Source: JAGNZR01 sp051648365
GTDB taxonomy: Bacteria; Fusobacteriota; Fusobacteriia; Fusobacteriales; Fusobacteriaceae
NCBI GenBank assembly: GCA_051648365.1
Contig: JBOFEZ010000066.1
Coordinates: 1 to 64,000, forward strand
Direction of reading: 5' to 3'
DNA length: 64,000 nt
Positions within the stretch are counted from its first letter, which is position 1, and each line of letters starts with the position of its first letter. Of the stretch, positions 17,529 through 26,671 are shown piece after piece. The notes below the pieces were generated by a model, which saw nothing but the letters and a program-made list of their open reading frames with translations, had not been told where the DNA came from and did no database searches. The position numbers and the translations under genes are program-made.

Positions 17529-18457
17529 TGAAGTTTATCACCTATTTTCAATTGCTTGCCGTTTATACTATCAGCTCCAGTTATAACTCCCTTATTTTCA
17601 GGTTTTAATTTTTTTAGGATAAGTGATGCATCTTTTGTTGCAACCACAAAACCTTTATTTTTAATAACATCTACTATCTCACCAGGAGTTTTTTCTGGAT
17701 AAATTCCATCATGTTTTTCAGTTTCAACAATTTTAAGTAACTTTCCCTCAACAAAGGAATAAACACTTGGAAAAGGTGACATTCCACGAATAAAATCATA
17801 GACTTTTTGATTTTCTTGATTCCAGTTTATATGGCAATCCTCTTTCTTAAAAGGTTTAACAAAAGTAGCTTCACTATGATTTTGTTTAGTTCTTAACGCT
17901 GTTCTGTTAAATATCTTTTCCACAGCTTCCATAAGAGCATCTTTTCCTATATCTTTTAGTCTGTCGTGTAAAGTTAAGAAATTATCTTCATCATATATAG
18001 GAGTTTTTTTTATCTCAATTATATCACCAGCATCAAGTTCTAGTTCAATGTCCATAATTGTAACGCCTGTCTCTTTGTCTCCAGCTACTATGGCTGCGTT
18101 GATAGGTGCCGCTCCCCTAAATTTAGGAAGTATTGATGAGTGAACATTTATTATTCCATACTTAGGTATATCTATTATTTCTTGAGGTATTATTTTTCCG
18201 TATGCTACAACGACTATCAAATCCGGATTAAGTTTTCTTATAATTTCTATTGTTTCCTCTTTCTTTACACTATTTGGTTGATAAATCTCAATCTCATTTT
18301 CAAGAGCAAACTCCTTTACAGGAGTGAAATTTATTTTTTTTCCCCTTGCATTAGGTTTATCTATCTTAGTGAATACAGCCTTAATTCCGTATTTCTCGTG
18401 CAATGCCTCGAGTGAAGGAACTGCAAATTCAGGGGTACCCATAAATATTATATTCAT
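17525..18457 (-). CDS. fmt: Methionyl-tRNA formyltransferase
   Basis: Formylates initiator Met-tRNA using 10-formyl-THF. At 310 residues it has the expected length. The catalytic Asn-His-Asp set is in NVHSSILPKFRGAAP (N and H) and ELDAGDI (D), and the C-terminal tRNA-binding domain follows from about residue 205. It overlaps aroQ upstream and folD downstream by 4 bases each. TGA is its stop codon, which shows that TGA is read as stop in this genome. Confidence 0.96.
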   Translation of the reverse strand: MNIIFMGTPEFAVPSLEALHEKYGIKAVFTKIDKPNARGKKINFTPVKEFALENEIEIYQPNSVKKEETIEIIRKLNPDLIVVVAYGKIIPQEIIDIPKYGIINVHSSILPKFRGAAPINAAIVAGDKETGVTIMDIELELDAGDIIEIKKTPIYDEDNFLTLHDRLKDIGKDALMEAVEKIFNRTALRTKQNHSEATFVKPFKKEDCHINWNQENQKVYDFIRGMSPFPSVYSFVEGKLLKIVETEKHDGIYPEKTPGEIVDVIKNKGFVVATKDASLILKKLKPENKGVITGADSINGKQLKIGDKLQ

Positions 18458-18903
18458 TTAGTTATTTCCTCGCTTTCTTTCTTTTTTATATAGTCTAAGG
18501 CCATTATATATCCCTCTTCACCAAAACCACATATCGTTCCTATGGCAATGTCCGATATAAAAGATTTGTGTCTAAAGTCCTCTCTCTTGTATATATTTGA
18601 AAGATGAACTTCTATACACTGGATTCCAACTGCCAGCAACGCATCTCTTATCCCTATACTATAATGAGTAAAGGCTCCAGGGTTTATTATTATATAATCC
18701 ATATTTCCGTAAGCTTCTTGTATTCTTTCGATTATCCCACCCTCGTAGTTAGATTGAAAAAATTCTATATGGATTTCTTCAAATTCCACATATTTTTTCA
18801 TTCTAGCATTTATCTCTTGAAGCGTACTATTCCCATAAATATTTTTTTCCCTTATCCCTAAAAAATTCAGGTTTGCTCCATTAATAACCAAAACTTTTTT
18901 CAT
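18454..18903 (-). CDS. aroQ: 3-dehydroquinate dehydratase, type II
   Basis: Third step of the shikimate pathway. The 149 residues carry NGANLNFLGIREKNIYG (with the active-site Arg and Tyr), NPGAFTHYSIGIRDAL (catalytic His) and EVHLSNIYKREDFRHKS. It is normally a dodecamer. It begins directly after the nrdR stop and overlaps fmt by 4 bases. Confidence 0.95.
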   Translation of the reverse strand: MKKVLVINGANLNFLGIREKNIYGNSTLQEINARMKKYVEFEEIHIEFFQSNYEGGIIERIQEAYGNMDYIIINPGAFTHYSIGIRDALLAVGIQCIEVHLSNIYKREDFRHKSFISDIAIGTICGFGEEGYIMALDYIKKKESEEITK

Positions 18904-19359
18904 TTATCTCCCTTTTTTTACCTGCTCTACTATTTCAACAAATGATCTTATATCTTGGAAATCTTTATACACAGAAGCGAATCTTACATATGCGACTTCA
19001 TCTATCTCTACAAGTTTTTTCAAAATCAAATCTCCCAATTCACTACTTTTTATTTCATGATTCATGTTAGATCTTATAATTTGTTCCACTTCAGAGACTA
19101 ATTTTTCTAATTCCGCAATAGCTACATCCCTTTTTATCGTAGCTAGCATCAATCCTCTAAAAACTTTTTCCCTATTAAATATCTCTCTTCCACCAGAACG
19201 TTTTACAACATAAAGCGGAGTATCCTCTATTTTTTCATATGTAGTAAAACGTTTATCACATCTAGGACATTCTCTTCTTCTTTTTATGCTGTTTCCATCC
19301 AAATAAGCTCTACTGTCTATAACTTTTGTATCTTCGTTTCCACAGAAAGGGCATTTCAT
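18904..19359 (-). CDS. nrdR: Transcriptional repressor NrdR
   Basis: Represses ribonucleotide reductase genes in response to ATP/dATP. The N-terminal zinc ribbon (C-x2-C in MKCPFCGNED, then RRRECPRCDKRFTTYE) is followed by an ATP-cone domain, giving 151 residues. A longer frame starts at 19413, but MKCPFCG is the conserved N-terminus, and GGAGGGG just upstream supports 19359. The start overlaps the stop of the ptsN gene as TAATG. No nrd genes or NrdR boxes were noticed in the window. Confidence 0.95.
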   Translation of the reverse strand: MKCPFCGNEDTKVIDSRAYLDGNSIKRRRECPRCDKRFTTYEKIEDTPLYVVKRSGGREIFNREKVFRGLMLATIKRDVAIAELEKLVSEVEQIIRSNMNHEIKSSELGDLILKKLVEIDEVAYVRFASVYKDFQDIRSFVEIVEQVKKGR

Positions 19360-19835
19360 TATAACCCCTCCTCCTCTTTTATAGCCGCTATAACCTCTTG
19401 TGAAGATTTGCAAGTTACAAGTTTTTCTCTGAATTTTTCTTCTCTTATTAATCTCGAAATCCTAGCCAAAACTTTAAGATATATATGACTATCTTTAACT
19501 GGGGATGCAAAAACAAAAAACAGATTAGCTCCTTCTCCATCCAAAGAGTCAAATTCTAACTTTTCTCTGTTTTTTCCAAAAGCTATTATTAATTCCGAAG
19601 CTGCTTCTGTTTTTGCATGAGGAATGGCAACTCCTTTTCCTATTCCAGTACTTCCTATTTTTTCCCTCTCAACAAGAGCATGGTAAAGCTCTTGTTTGTT
19701 TATAACTTTTTCAGATTTTCCAATCAGTCCACTCAATTCTCTTAAAGCTTCTTCTTTATTTTTACAATTTAATTCCAGGTCAATTAAGCTCTCTTCTAAA
19801 TAATCCGTTATCTTTACAATCTGCAAAAAAATCAC
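19359..19835 (-). CDS. ptsN: PTS EIIA domain protein (PtsN/fructose type)
   Basis: A stand-alone phosphotransferase EIIA of about 158 residues. The phosphorylated His is in GVAIPHAKTEA, with GIGKG before it, typical of the fructose/nitrogen class. No EIIB or EIIC partner is nearby, and the gene sits among recO and nrdR, which suggests a regulatory PtsN role rather than sugar transport. The start is not ATG. GTG at 19835 overlaps the recO stop, while TTG at 19826 has a better-spaced GGGGTG upstream; either is possible. Confidence 0.82.
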   Translation of the reverse strand: MIFLQIVKITDYLEESLIDLELNCKNKEEALRELSGLIGKSEKVINKQELYHALVEREKIGSTGIGKGVAIPHAKTEAASELIIAFGKNREKLEFDSLDGEGANLFFVFASPVKDSHIYLKVLARISRLIREEKFREKLVTCKSSQEVIAAIKEEEGL

Positions 19836-20512
19836 CCCAATAAGTATTTTTTCAAATTCAATCCAATATCTGCCTGCTCATTTACATAATTTTCAATATC
19901 ATATATAAGTTGAAAAACTTCTTTTTCAGCCTCAACAACATCTAATTTTTCTAAAAAATTAATATTTTCTTTCATTTTATGAGAAAACATATTATTTATT
20001 AACTCTTGTCCAGCAGAGGTTTTTTCTGCCTTGTTTTGTGAAAATTTTCCACCATCAAAATCTAAAAGTCCCATATGCTGGATTATTTTAAAGAGAAAGT
20101 AGGATATACATAAAGTTCCTTTCCAGGAAGTATTTTCCTTTTCAAGATATTCTAAAGTTTTCACAGTTAGCCTATAAATTTTTCTACCGCTTTCTCCTTC
20201 AAGTATACTTTTGTTTATAACCTCCATAACATACAAACTCATATATATTTTATAAAGATTTTTTTTTATTCCTTCAAAATCGTCCAATAATTCAAATTTT
20301 GACACTGTATAGTATTCCTCTTTTTTTATCAAAATAAATTTTGATTTTGCCAATATGTCGAGTGCAGCTTGCTCTCTCTTCTTACTTTTTCTAACTCCTT
20401 TAAGAACTGTTTTAATCTTTCCAAAAGATTCTGAAAAAATAGTCACAATAAGATCAGCTTCATTTATATTGTACCTGTCTATTACTATGCCTTCACTATC
20501 TACTATTTTCAT
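19832..20512 (-). CDS. recO: DNA repair protein RecO
   Basis: Recombination mediator that loads RecA with RecR and anneals SSB-coated DNA. The 226 residues have the N-terminal OB-fold (EGIVIDRYNINEADLIVTIFSESFGKIKTVLKGVRKSKK), a RecO hallmark, and a helical C-terminal domain. The four-cysteine zinc knuckle present in some homologues is not evident. The start overlaps the preceding gene by 17 bases. Confidence 0.9.
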   Translation of the reverse strand: MKIVDSEGIVIDRYNINEADLIVTIFSESFGKIKTVLKGVRKSKKREQAALDILAKSKFILIKKEEYYTVSKFELLDDFEGIKKNLYKIYMSLYVMEVINKSILEGESGRKIYRLTVKTLEYLEKENTSWKGTLCISYFLFKIIQHMGLLDFDGGKFSQNKAEKTSAGQELINNMFSHKMKENINFLEKLDVVEAEKEVFQLIYDIENYVNEQADIGLNLKKYLLG

Positions 20513-21074
20513 TTTTTATTTTAAATTCGTCCTCGTTAATTTGGATGTTGCTTTTGAAATCACTCAATTTTAAAGTAGATACTTTTATATCAGAAGAAAA
20601 AATATCTATTTCATCAGGGAATAAATATCCATTGTTTTCTTTTCTACTTTTTATATCTATTATTTCTCCTGAAGCCAATTTTATTTTTTGGTTCAGATTC
20701 TTATAATAGTTTTCTCTGAAGATACTATTATTTTTTTCCATTTCCATAAGAGTTTTTATAAACTCCAAAACTCTATTTTCTTCTGAAGATACTTCGCCCT
20801 TTTCCACCTGGTTAAAAAATGGAAGATATATCGTCTTTTCTCCATGATTATAAAGGTATATTTCCCCTTTATTTATTTCAGGTGAAATTACTGTTTTTTT
20901 CATTTTATCCGGAAATTCTAGTACAATTTCATAAGTGAGCTCTCTTTTTCCGCCATCCAAAGTTGTTACCTCTTTAACTTTAAAAGATACATTATTCAAA
21001 GTGTACAATGGTTTTTCCTTGGCAGACAATACAAAATAAAACACCATAAATATTAAAGATATTATTTTTTTCAA
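20496..21074 (-). CDS. Exported LolA-like protein (hypothetical)
   Basis: 192 residues with an N-terminal signal peptide (about 1-17, ending near LSAKE) and a beta-rich body. The stretches LEFPDKMKKTVISPEINKGEIYLYN and TIYLPFFNQ resemble the LolA/LolB outer-membrane lipoprotein-sorting fold, in which lipid-facing sheets carry such motifs. If so it would be periplasmic. I am not certain of the family. It sits between mreC and recO, overlapping recO by 17 bases. Confidence 0.6.
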   Translation of the reverse strand: MKKIISLIFMVFYFVLSAKEKPLYTLNNVSFKVKEVTTLDGGKRELTYEIVLEFPDKMKKTVISPEINKGEIYLYNHGEKTIYLPFFNQVEKGEVSSEENRVLEFIKTLMEMEKNNSIFRENYYKNLNQKIKLASGEIIDIKSRKENNGYLFPDEIDIFSSDIKVSTLKLSDFKSNIQINEDEFKIKNENSR

Positions 21075-21077
21075 AAT

Positions 21078-21866
21078 TTACTCCTTTTCTATAAGGACAA
21101 CTTCTCTAAGTTTTATTATATCCATTTTTGGATCTACAATGTACTCTCCCTGTTCCTGTCCCTTTTCTATTACAGTTCCAATTTTTATACCTTCAGAATA
21201 TATGTCACTTATTCCAGAGGTAAAGATTGCATCTCCGATTTTTACAACATTTTTTATAAGTGTTGACTTGAATACAAGGTTTCCATTTTCTCCTTCATCT
21301 CCACTTATAACTCCCAACATATTTTCCTTTGTTACTGCACTTATTCTCAATTTATTACTTGTTATCATTCTAACTTTACTGTGATTTCGATATACTTCTA
21401 TTACTCTTCCTATAAGATTATTCTCGTAAACTGCATACATATTTTCATTTATACCATCTTCTGAACCTAGGTTTATATGAAAATTATCATTTAAATCATT
21501 TATAGATCTAAATCCAACTGTGGCTATTTTTATATGTGAATTTGAACTTTTCATTTCAAGAAGCTCTTTTAATCTCTCATTTTCTTCTTTTAAAGACCTG
21601 TTCCTCAAATTTTCTATTGATAATAGTGTATTTTCCCTCTTCAAGTTTTTTATTTTTTCAACTGTTTTAGGGTATGATTTTATTTCTGAATATATTCTAT
21701 GAAGTCCGTCTTCCAAAAGAAAAATTCTACTTTGAAAAGGATACAAGACTCTATCTACAAAATTTCCAAAATAAGATATTTTTTGTTTTAGACTAAGTAG
21801 CAATAAAACTACTAATACAAGTATTAGTAGTTTTCTGTTACTGCCTTTCTTAAATTTTGATAACAT
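21078..21866 (-). CDS. mreC: Rod shape-determining protein MreC
   Basis: Cell-wall elongasome scaffold. The 262 residues have a short cytosolic N-terminus, one membrane helix (about 12-27), a coiled coil (about 60-100) and the periplasmic beta-barrel domains with INLGSEDGINENMYAVYENNLIGRV and the DAIFTSGISDIYSEGIKIGTV motif. mreB and mreD are not adjacent, which is unusual compared with the classic mreBCD cluster. It is separated from the M20 peptidase by only 3 bases. Confidence 0.92.
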   Translation of the reverse strand: MLSKFKKGSNRKLLILVLVVLLLLSLKQKISYFGNFVDRVLYPFQSRIFLLEDGLHRIYSEIKSYPKTVEKIKNLKRENTLLSIENLRNRSLKEENERLKELLEMKSSNSHIKIATVGFRSINDLNDNFHINLGSEDGINENMYAVYENNLIGRVIEVYRNHSKVRMITSNKLRISAVTKENMLGVISGDEGENGNLVFKSTLIKNVVKIGDAIFTSGISDIYSEGIKIGTVIEKGQEQGEYIVDPKMDIIKLREVVLIEKE

Positions 21867-21869
21867 GAA

Positions 21870-22976
21870 TTATATTCCCTTAGCTATCTCATAGATAAGT
21901 TTCGTGCAATTTACCATATCCTCAATTTTTATAAATTCCTCTGTTGTATGAACTTTACTCATTCCAATTCCCATATTCAGAGAAACTATTCCCTTTCCAG
22001 AGTAAATATTAGCATCGCATCCGCCACCAGATGAAACTGCTTTACATACGATTCCAGATTTTTCACAAGCTGCTGAGAATATTCCCATTATTTCAGAATC
22101 CTCTGCAAGTTTGTATCCATCATAACCTTTTACCACACTGCTCTTAAATCCTGCACCAAAACTTTTTGCAGTTTCTTGGAATATATTCATTGTTTCTTCC
22201 AGTATTAAGTCTAATTTTTCTCCAGAGAAACTTCTTGCCTCATACATCATAGAAACTTCTGGCATAACTATATTTACAGCCTGTCCTCCATTTACAACCC
22301 CGATATTAGAAGTTGTCTCAGCATCTATTCTACCAAGTTTTATCTTTGTTATTGCATGAGCTGCAACAGTTAAAGCGTTTATACCTAATTCTGGTGCTAG
22401 TCCTGCATGGGCAGTTTTACCTATAATTTCGATTTTACCTTTAGCTGCATATGGAGTCTGAATTACAGCTGTTCCTGGAGCTCCTCCCGAATCGATTATA
22501 AAAGCTAAGTCAGGTTTATATTTATCTAAATCAAATTTCTGTGCTCCTAAAAGACCGATTTCTTCTGCTATAGAGAATACAGCTATTATTTCAGGATGAT
22601 CTACACCTGTTTCTTGTATCATTTTTATCATTTCAATAATTGCAGCTATTCCAGCTTTGTCGTCTCCTCCAAGAACTGATGTTCCGTCTGTTTTTATGAT
22701 TCCATCTTCAATTATTGGATTTATAACATCACAAGGTACAACCGTATCCATATGTGAACTGAAAAGAACTTTTTTCTTTCCAGGAGCTCTCAATACTGCA
22801 ACTATATTTCCTGCATTACCATTAAATGATTCTCCAGCCTTATCCTCATGAACTTCTAATCCCATTTTTGTTAAAACTTTCACAAGATAGTCTGCTATAT
22901 TTCTCTCTTTTAGAGAAGGGGATGATATTTTAACCATATCTAAAAAGTTTTCTATTAATCTAGATTCATTAATCAT
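21870..22976 (-). CDS. M20-family peptidase (PepT-like)
   Basis: Two-zinc aminopeptidase of 368 residues resembling peptidase T. Metal-binding and catalytic residues are visible: SSHMDTVVP (His, and the catalytic Asp), LGGDDKAG (bridging Asp), AEEIGLLG (catalytic Glu and ligand), FIIDSGG and the C-terminal KVHTTEEF (His). The dimerisation domain occupies about 180-290. The ATG at 22976 is preceded by GGAGGTAAAA; an in-frame ATG at 22988 would put that site inside the gene. It is the first gene of a ten-gene operon with a perfect promoter. Confidence 0.88.
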   Translation of the reverse strand: MINESRLIENFLDMVKISSPSLKERNIADYLVKVLTKMGLEVHEDKAGESFNGNAGNIVAVLRAPGKKKVLFSSHMDTVVPCDVINPIIEDGIIKTDGTSVLGGDDKAGIAAIIEMIKMIQETGVDHPEIIAVFSIAEEIGLLGAQKFDLDKYKPDLAFIIDSGGAPGTAVIQTPYAAKGKIEIIGKTAHAGLAPELGINALTVAAHAITKIKLGRIDAETTSNIGVVNGGQAVNIVMPEVSMMYEARSFSGEKLDLILEETMNIFQETAKSFGAGFKSSVVKGYDGYKLAEDSEIMGIFSAACEKSGIVCKAVSSGGGCDANIYSGKGIVSLNMGIGMSKVHTTEEFIKIEDMVNCTKLIYEIAKGI

Positions 22977-23023
22977 TTTTACCTCCATTTTTTTATAAAA
23001 TACACATAATTCTATTACTCACT

Positions 23024-23052
23024 ATTATAAACCATATTCCTCTATTTGTCAA
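23024..23052 (-). promoter_or_regulatory. Consensus sigma70 promoter of the M20 peptidase-to-accB operon
   Basis: Minus strand -35 TTGACA (23052-23047), exactly 17 bases, -10 TATAAT (23029-23024): a full consensus match. The -35 begins in the T-run of the hydrogenase operon terminator, so termination and initiation are back to back. Confidence 0.9.
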
Positions 23053-23079
23053 AAAAAGGTGGCAGTTTCGCCACCTTTT
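23051..23079 (-). terminator. Intrinsic terminator of the hydrogenase operon
   Basis: Minus strand AAAAGGTGGC / GCCACCTTTT, a 10-bp perfect stem with a 6-base loop, then a T run. It lies immediately after the hndD stop. Confidence 0.88.
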
Positions 23080-23081
23080 GA

Positions 23082-24836
23082 TTAAATTTTATTTTTAGGA
23101 TAATACTCTGTGTGTAATAAATGGTGAGCCTCATCGCTAAGAGGTTTTCCTAAGTGCTTTTCATATAACTCTTTCACATATGGATTTAGATGAGATTTTC
23201 TTATTGTTTTCTTATTATCTATCCCTTGAAGAGCCTCATATCTTTTTTGAATAACACTAAAGTTTCCACGATGGTAAGGCTGTCCTCCTCCTCCGATACA
23301 TCCGCCTTTACATGCCATTATCTCTATCGCATGCAGTTCAATCTCTTTATTTCTTACTTGGTTCAAAAGTTCTCTTGCTGCTCCAAGCCCATGAGCTATT
23401 CCTATTCTAAGATTTAGTCCTCCCACAGGAACTTCTGCAACTCTTACTGCCTCCATACCTCTTAGCTGTCGAAAATCTACATTCTCAAGTGTTTCTCCAG
23501 TTATCCATTCATAAGCTGTTCTTGTAGCAGCTTCTATAACTCCTCCTGTTCTCCCAAATATATCTGCAGCTCCAGTCGAGTACCCTAGTGGATTATCAAA
23601 CTCTCCATCCTCAAGAGTAGCTAAATTTATGTTAGCCTGTTTCAGAAGATTTGCAAGTTCTCTCGTTGAAACCGAATAGTCTACATCAGGATTTCCATCT
23701 GTCGAAAATTCAGGTCTAGCCGCTTCATATTTTTTAGCCAAACACGGCATTATAGAAACACAAACTAAATCTTCTCTAGCTATTCCTTGCTCTTTAGCCC
23801 AAATATTTTTTGCCACCGAACCAAACATCTGCTGTGGTGATCTTGCAGTAGATGGAATATCTAGCATGTCTGCGAAATTATGTTCAACAAACTTCACCCA
23901 TGCAGGACAACACGAAGTCAGAATAGGTAATTTTACATTTTTATCTCCAGCTAAATGTCTCTCGAGTCTATCTTTAAATTCTGAAGCTTCTTCCATAATC
24001 GTAAGGTCTGCTGCAAAATTTGTATCAAATACCTCGTCAAAACCTAATTTCCTTAAGGCTGTCACCATTTTCTTCGTAACATCCTGTCCAGCCATTCCAA
24101 ACTCTTCTCCAAGAGCAACTCTCACTGCTGGAGCCACTTGAACAATGACTTTCTTTTTAGAATGTGCAAGATCTTTCACTAATTTCCAAGTATGATCATT
24201 TTCATGTAGAGCCCCTACTGGACATACTGCAACGCATTGCCCGCAGTATGTGCACGGTGTTGTTTCTAAATTTTGATCGAAGGCTGTAGATACAACTGCC
24301 TCAAATCCTCTCTCTATTCCAGAAAGAACTCCGCAAGTTTGGATCTCATTACACATAGTTTCACATCTTCTACACATAATACACTTGCTGGCATCTCTTA
24401 TTATTGATGGAGATACTTCTATTTTATAGCTTGATTCCTTACCTACATATTTAATTTCTCTAATCCCAAAATCCATAGCCAGAGTCTGAAGTTCACACTC
24501 TCCGTTCTTTGAGCAAACCAAACAATCTTTAGGGTGATCTGAAAGAAGAAGCTCCAGTATAGTCTTTCTCTTTTCCATTACCTTCATTGTATTAGTCCTA
24601 ACTATCATCCCTTCATAAATCGGAGTAGCACATGCCGGAGCAAGGTTTTTTCTTCCCTCAACCTCTACAACACAAATTCTACAAGATGCACAGTTATTTT
24701 TAAAGTCAGCTCCCCCCATATTCATATAACAAAGGTACGGAATATTTATACCAGCTGATTTTGCAGCAGTTAAAATAGTTGACTCCTTAGGAACTGTAAG
24801 TTCAATTCCATCTATATTAACTTTTAACATTTCCAT
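23082..24836 (-). CDS. hndD: [FeFe]-hydrogenase catalytic subunit, HndD/HydA type
   Basis: Catalytic subunit of a soluble multimeric [FeFe] hydrogenase, 584 residues. In order: a [2Fe-2S] ferredoxin domain (C36, C49, C52, C69), the His-Cys3 cluster (H101, C105, C108, C114) and two [4Fe-4S] clusters (C152/155/158/162 and C195/198/201/205). The H-cluster domain follows, with TSCCPAW (C309 proton shuttle, C310 ligand), MPCLAKKYE (C365) and MACKGGCIGGGGQP (C509, C513). These equal the clostridial CpI residues plus ten. With the NuoE- and NuoF-like subunits it should couple NAD(H), and possibly ferredoxin by bifurcation, to H2. It is the last gene of the operon. The HydEFG maturases are not in the window. 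Confidence 0.96.
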   Translation of the reverse strand: MEMLKVNIDGIELTVPKESTILTAAKSAGINIPYLCYMNMGGADFKNNCASCRICVVEVEGRKNLAPACATPIYEGMIVRTNTMKVMEKRKTILELLLSDHPKDCLVCSKNGECELQTLAMDFGIREIKYVGKESSYKIEVSPSIIRDASKCIMCRRCETMCNEIQTCGVLSGIERGFEAVVSTAFDQNLETTPCTYCGQCVAVCPVGALHENDHTWKLVKDLAHSKKKVIVQVAPAVRVALGEEFGMAGQDVTKKMVTALRKLGFDEVFDTNFAADLTIMEEASEFKDRLERHLAGDKNVKLPILTSCCPAWVKFVEHNFADMLDIPSTARSPQQMFGSVAKNIWAKEQGIAREDLVCVSIMPCLAKKYEAARPEFSTDGNPDVDYSVSTRELANLLKQANINLATLEDGEFDNPLGYSTGAADIFGRTGGVIEAATRTAYEWITGETLENVDFRQLRGMEAVRVAEVPVGGLNLRIGIAHGLGAARELLNQVRNKEIELHAIEIMACKGGCIGGGGQPYHRGNFSVIQKRYEALQGIDNKKTIRKSHLNPYVKELYEKHLGKPLSDEAHHLLHTEYYPKNKI

Positions 24837-24859
24837 TACTTTCCTCCCACAAATTTATA

Positions 24860-26644
24860 TTATTCCTTATCTATCGCTTTGAACTTACATGTAGCATAAC
24901 ATGCTCCACATTTAATGCATCTATCCTGGTGAATAAAGTGCTTAACCTTAACTTTTCCATCTATACAGTTCACTGGACAAACTCTAGCACATGCTGTACA
25001 ACCTATACACTTATCATTGATAATATACTTGATGAGGTCTTCACACTGTCCTGCTGGACATTTTTTTTCTTTAATATGCGCAACATATTCATAATAGAAC
25101 TGCTCTAAGGTTGATAGAATTGGATTGGGAGCTGTCTGTCCAAGTCCGCATAGGGAAGTATCTTTTATAGTTTCAGATAAGGATCTGAGAAGTTCTATAT
25201 CTTCCATAGTTCCATTTCCTTTTGTAATCTTATCCAAAATTTCAAAGAGTCTTGTATTTCCTATTCTACAAGGAGTACATTTTCCACACGATTCATCAAC
25301 TGTAAATTCTAAATAGAATTTAGACACAGACACCATACAGTCATCCTCATCCATGACAATCATTCCACCAGAACCCATCATAGATCCCTTAGCAACAAGA
25401 GTATCAAAGTCAATCGGAGTATCCAAATCCTTCTCAGTCAAACAACCTCCAGATGGCCCTCCTGTCTGAACAGCTTTAAATTTCTTCCCGTCTTTAATTC
25501 CACCACCAATTTCAAAAATAACTTCTCTAAGAGTTGTTCCCATAGGAACCTCTACCAGACCTACATTATTTATTTTTCCTGCCAGGGCAAAAACTTTTGT
25601 TCCGCTAGAGTTTGGAGTTCCTACTAATTTAAATTTCTCTGCTCCATCCAGAAGTATAACAGGTAGGTTTGCTAACGTCTCGACGTTATTTACTATTGTA
25701 GGTTTTTTCCAGTATCCCTCCACTGCAGGAAACGGTGGCTTAGACGTCGGTTCTCCTCTTTCTCCCTCCATCGAATGGATGAGAGCTGTTTCCTCCCCAC
25801 ATACAAAAGCTCCTGCACCATATTTTATCTCTATATCAAAATCAAATCCGCTCCCTAAAATATCTCTTCCTAACATCCCATAACTTCTAGCATCTTCAAT
25901 AGCTTTTCTGAGTCTTTCTATCGCCAGAGGATACTCGGCTCTTATGTACACCAAACCTTTAGTTGCTCCAATAGCATATCCAGCTATTGCCATTCCTTCT
26001 ATTACAGAATGAGCATCTCCTTCAAGTATCGATCTATCCATAAAAGCTCCTGGATCTCCCTCATCAGCATTACAAACTATATATTTTTGCTCAGATATCT
26101 GTTCAAGAGCTATAGCCCATTTTCTACCTGTAGGAAATCCTCCTCCGCCTCTTCCTCTTAATCCGGAATCAAGAACCTCTTTTACAACCTCTTTAGGTTC
26201 CAAAGCAAGGGCTTTTCCTAAGGCTTGATACCCCTTAACTCCAAAATATTCCTCAATATTTTCAGGATCTATAAGTCCACAGTTTCTGAGAGCAACTCTA
26301 TGCTGTTTCTTATAGAACTCCATTTTTTCTCCCTCGTGTATTATCTCCTTAGTTCTCGGATCAACATATAGCAGTTCCTCTATTTTTTCTCCCTTTATGA
26401 TATCTTCTTCAAGAATTCTTGATGCATCCTCTGGTTTTACTTCAACATAGAATGTATTTTCAGGTATTATTTTTACAATTGGTCCTTTTTCACAGAATCC
26501 AAAACATCCTGTAAGGACTACCTTTACCTCATCTTCTAATCCTTTTTCTTTTAAAAGAACATTCATATTCTCTGCTATCTGTTTACTTTTTGAAGAGAGA
26601 CATCCCGTCCCTCCACAAATTAGCACGTGTTTTTTATGTGCCAT
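24860..26644 (-). CDS. hndC: NADH-binding hydrogenase subunit, HndC/NuoF type
   Basis: 594-residue flavoprotein subunit. The N-terminal thioredoxin-like [2Fe-2S] domain has cysteines in ICGGTGC and TGCFGFC. The NuoF core has the FMN/NADH motif GLRGRGGGGFPTGRKW and the cluster motif CGKCTPCRIG. A C-terminal pair of [4Fe-4S] motifs (CIGCTACARVCPVNC, CIKCGACYATC) completes it. It feeds or draws electrons from NAD(H) to HndD. It lies 23 bases upstream of hndD and 27 bases downstream of the interrupted hndB. Confidence 0.94.
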   Translation of the reverse strand: MAHKKHVLICGGTGCLSSKSKQIAENMNVLLKEKGLEDEVKVVLTGCFGFCEKGPIVKIIPENTFYVEVKPEDASRILEEDIIKGEKIEELLYVDPRTKEIIHEGEKMEFYKKQHRVALRNCGLIDPENIEEYFGVKGYQALGKALALEPKEVVKEVLDSGLRGRGGGGFPTGRKWAIALEQISEQKYIVCNADEGDPGAFMDRSILEGDAHSVIEGMAIAGYAIGATKGLVYIRAEYPLAIERLRKAIEDARSYGMLGRDILGSGFDFDIEIKYGAGAFVCGEETALIHSMEGERGEPTSKPPFPAVEGYWKKPTIVNNVETLANLPVILLDGAEKFKLVGTPNSSGTKVFALAGKINNVGLVEVPMGTTLREVIFEIGGGIKDGKKFKAVQTGGPSGGCLTEKDLDTPIDFDTLVAKGSMMGSGGMIVMDEDDCMVSVSKFYLEFTVDESCGKCTPCRIGNTRLFEILDKITKGNGTMEDIELLRSLSETIKDTSLCGLGQTAPNPILSTLEQFYYEYVAHIKEKKCPAGQCEDLIKYIINDKCIGCTACARVCPVNCIDGKVKVKHFIHQDRCIKCGACYATCKFKAIDKE

Positions 26645-26671
26645 TCTGTGACCTCCCCAATATATCTAGAT

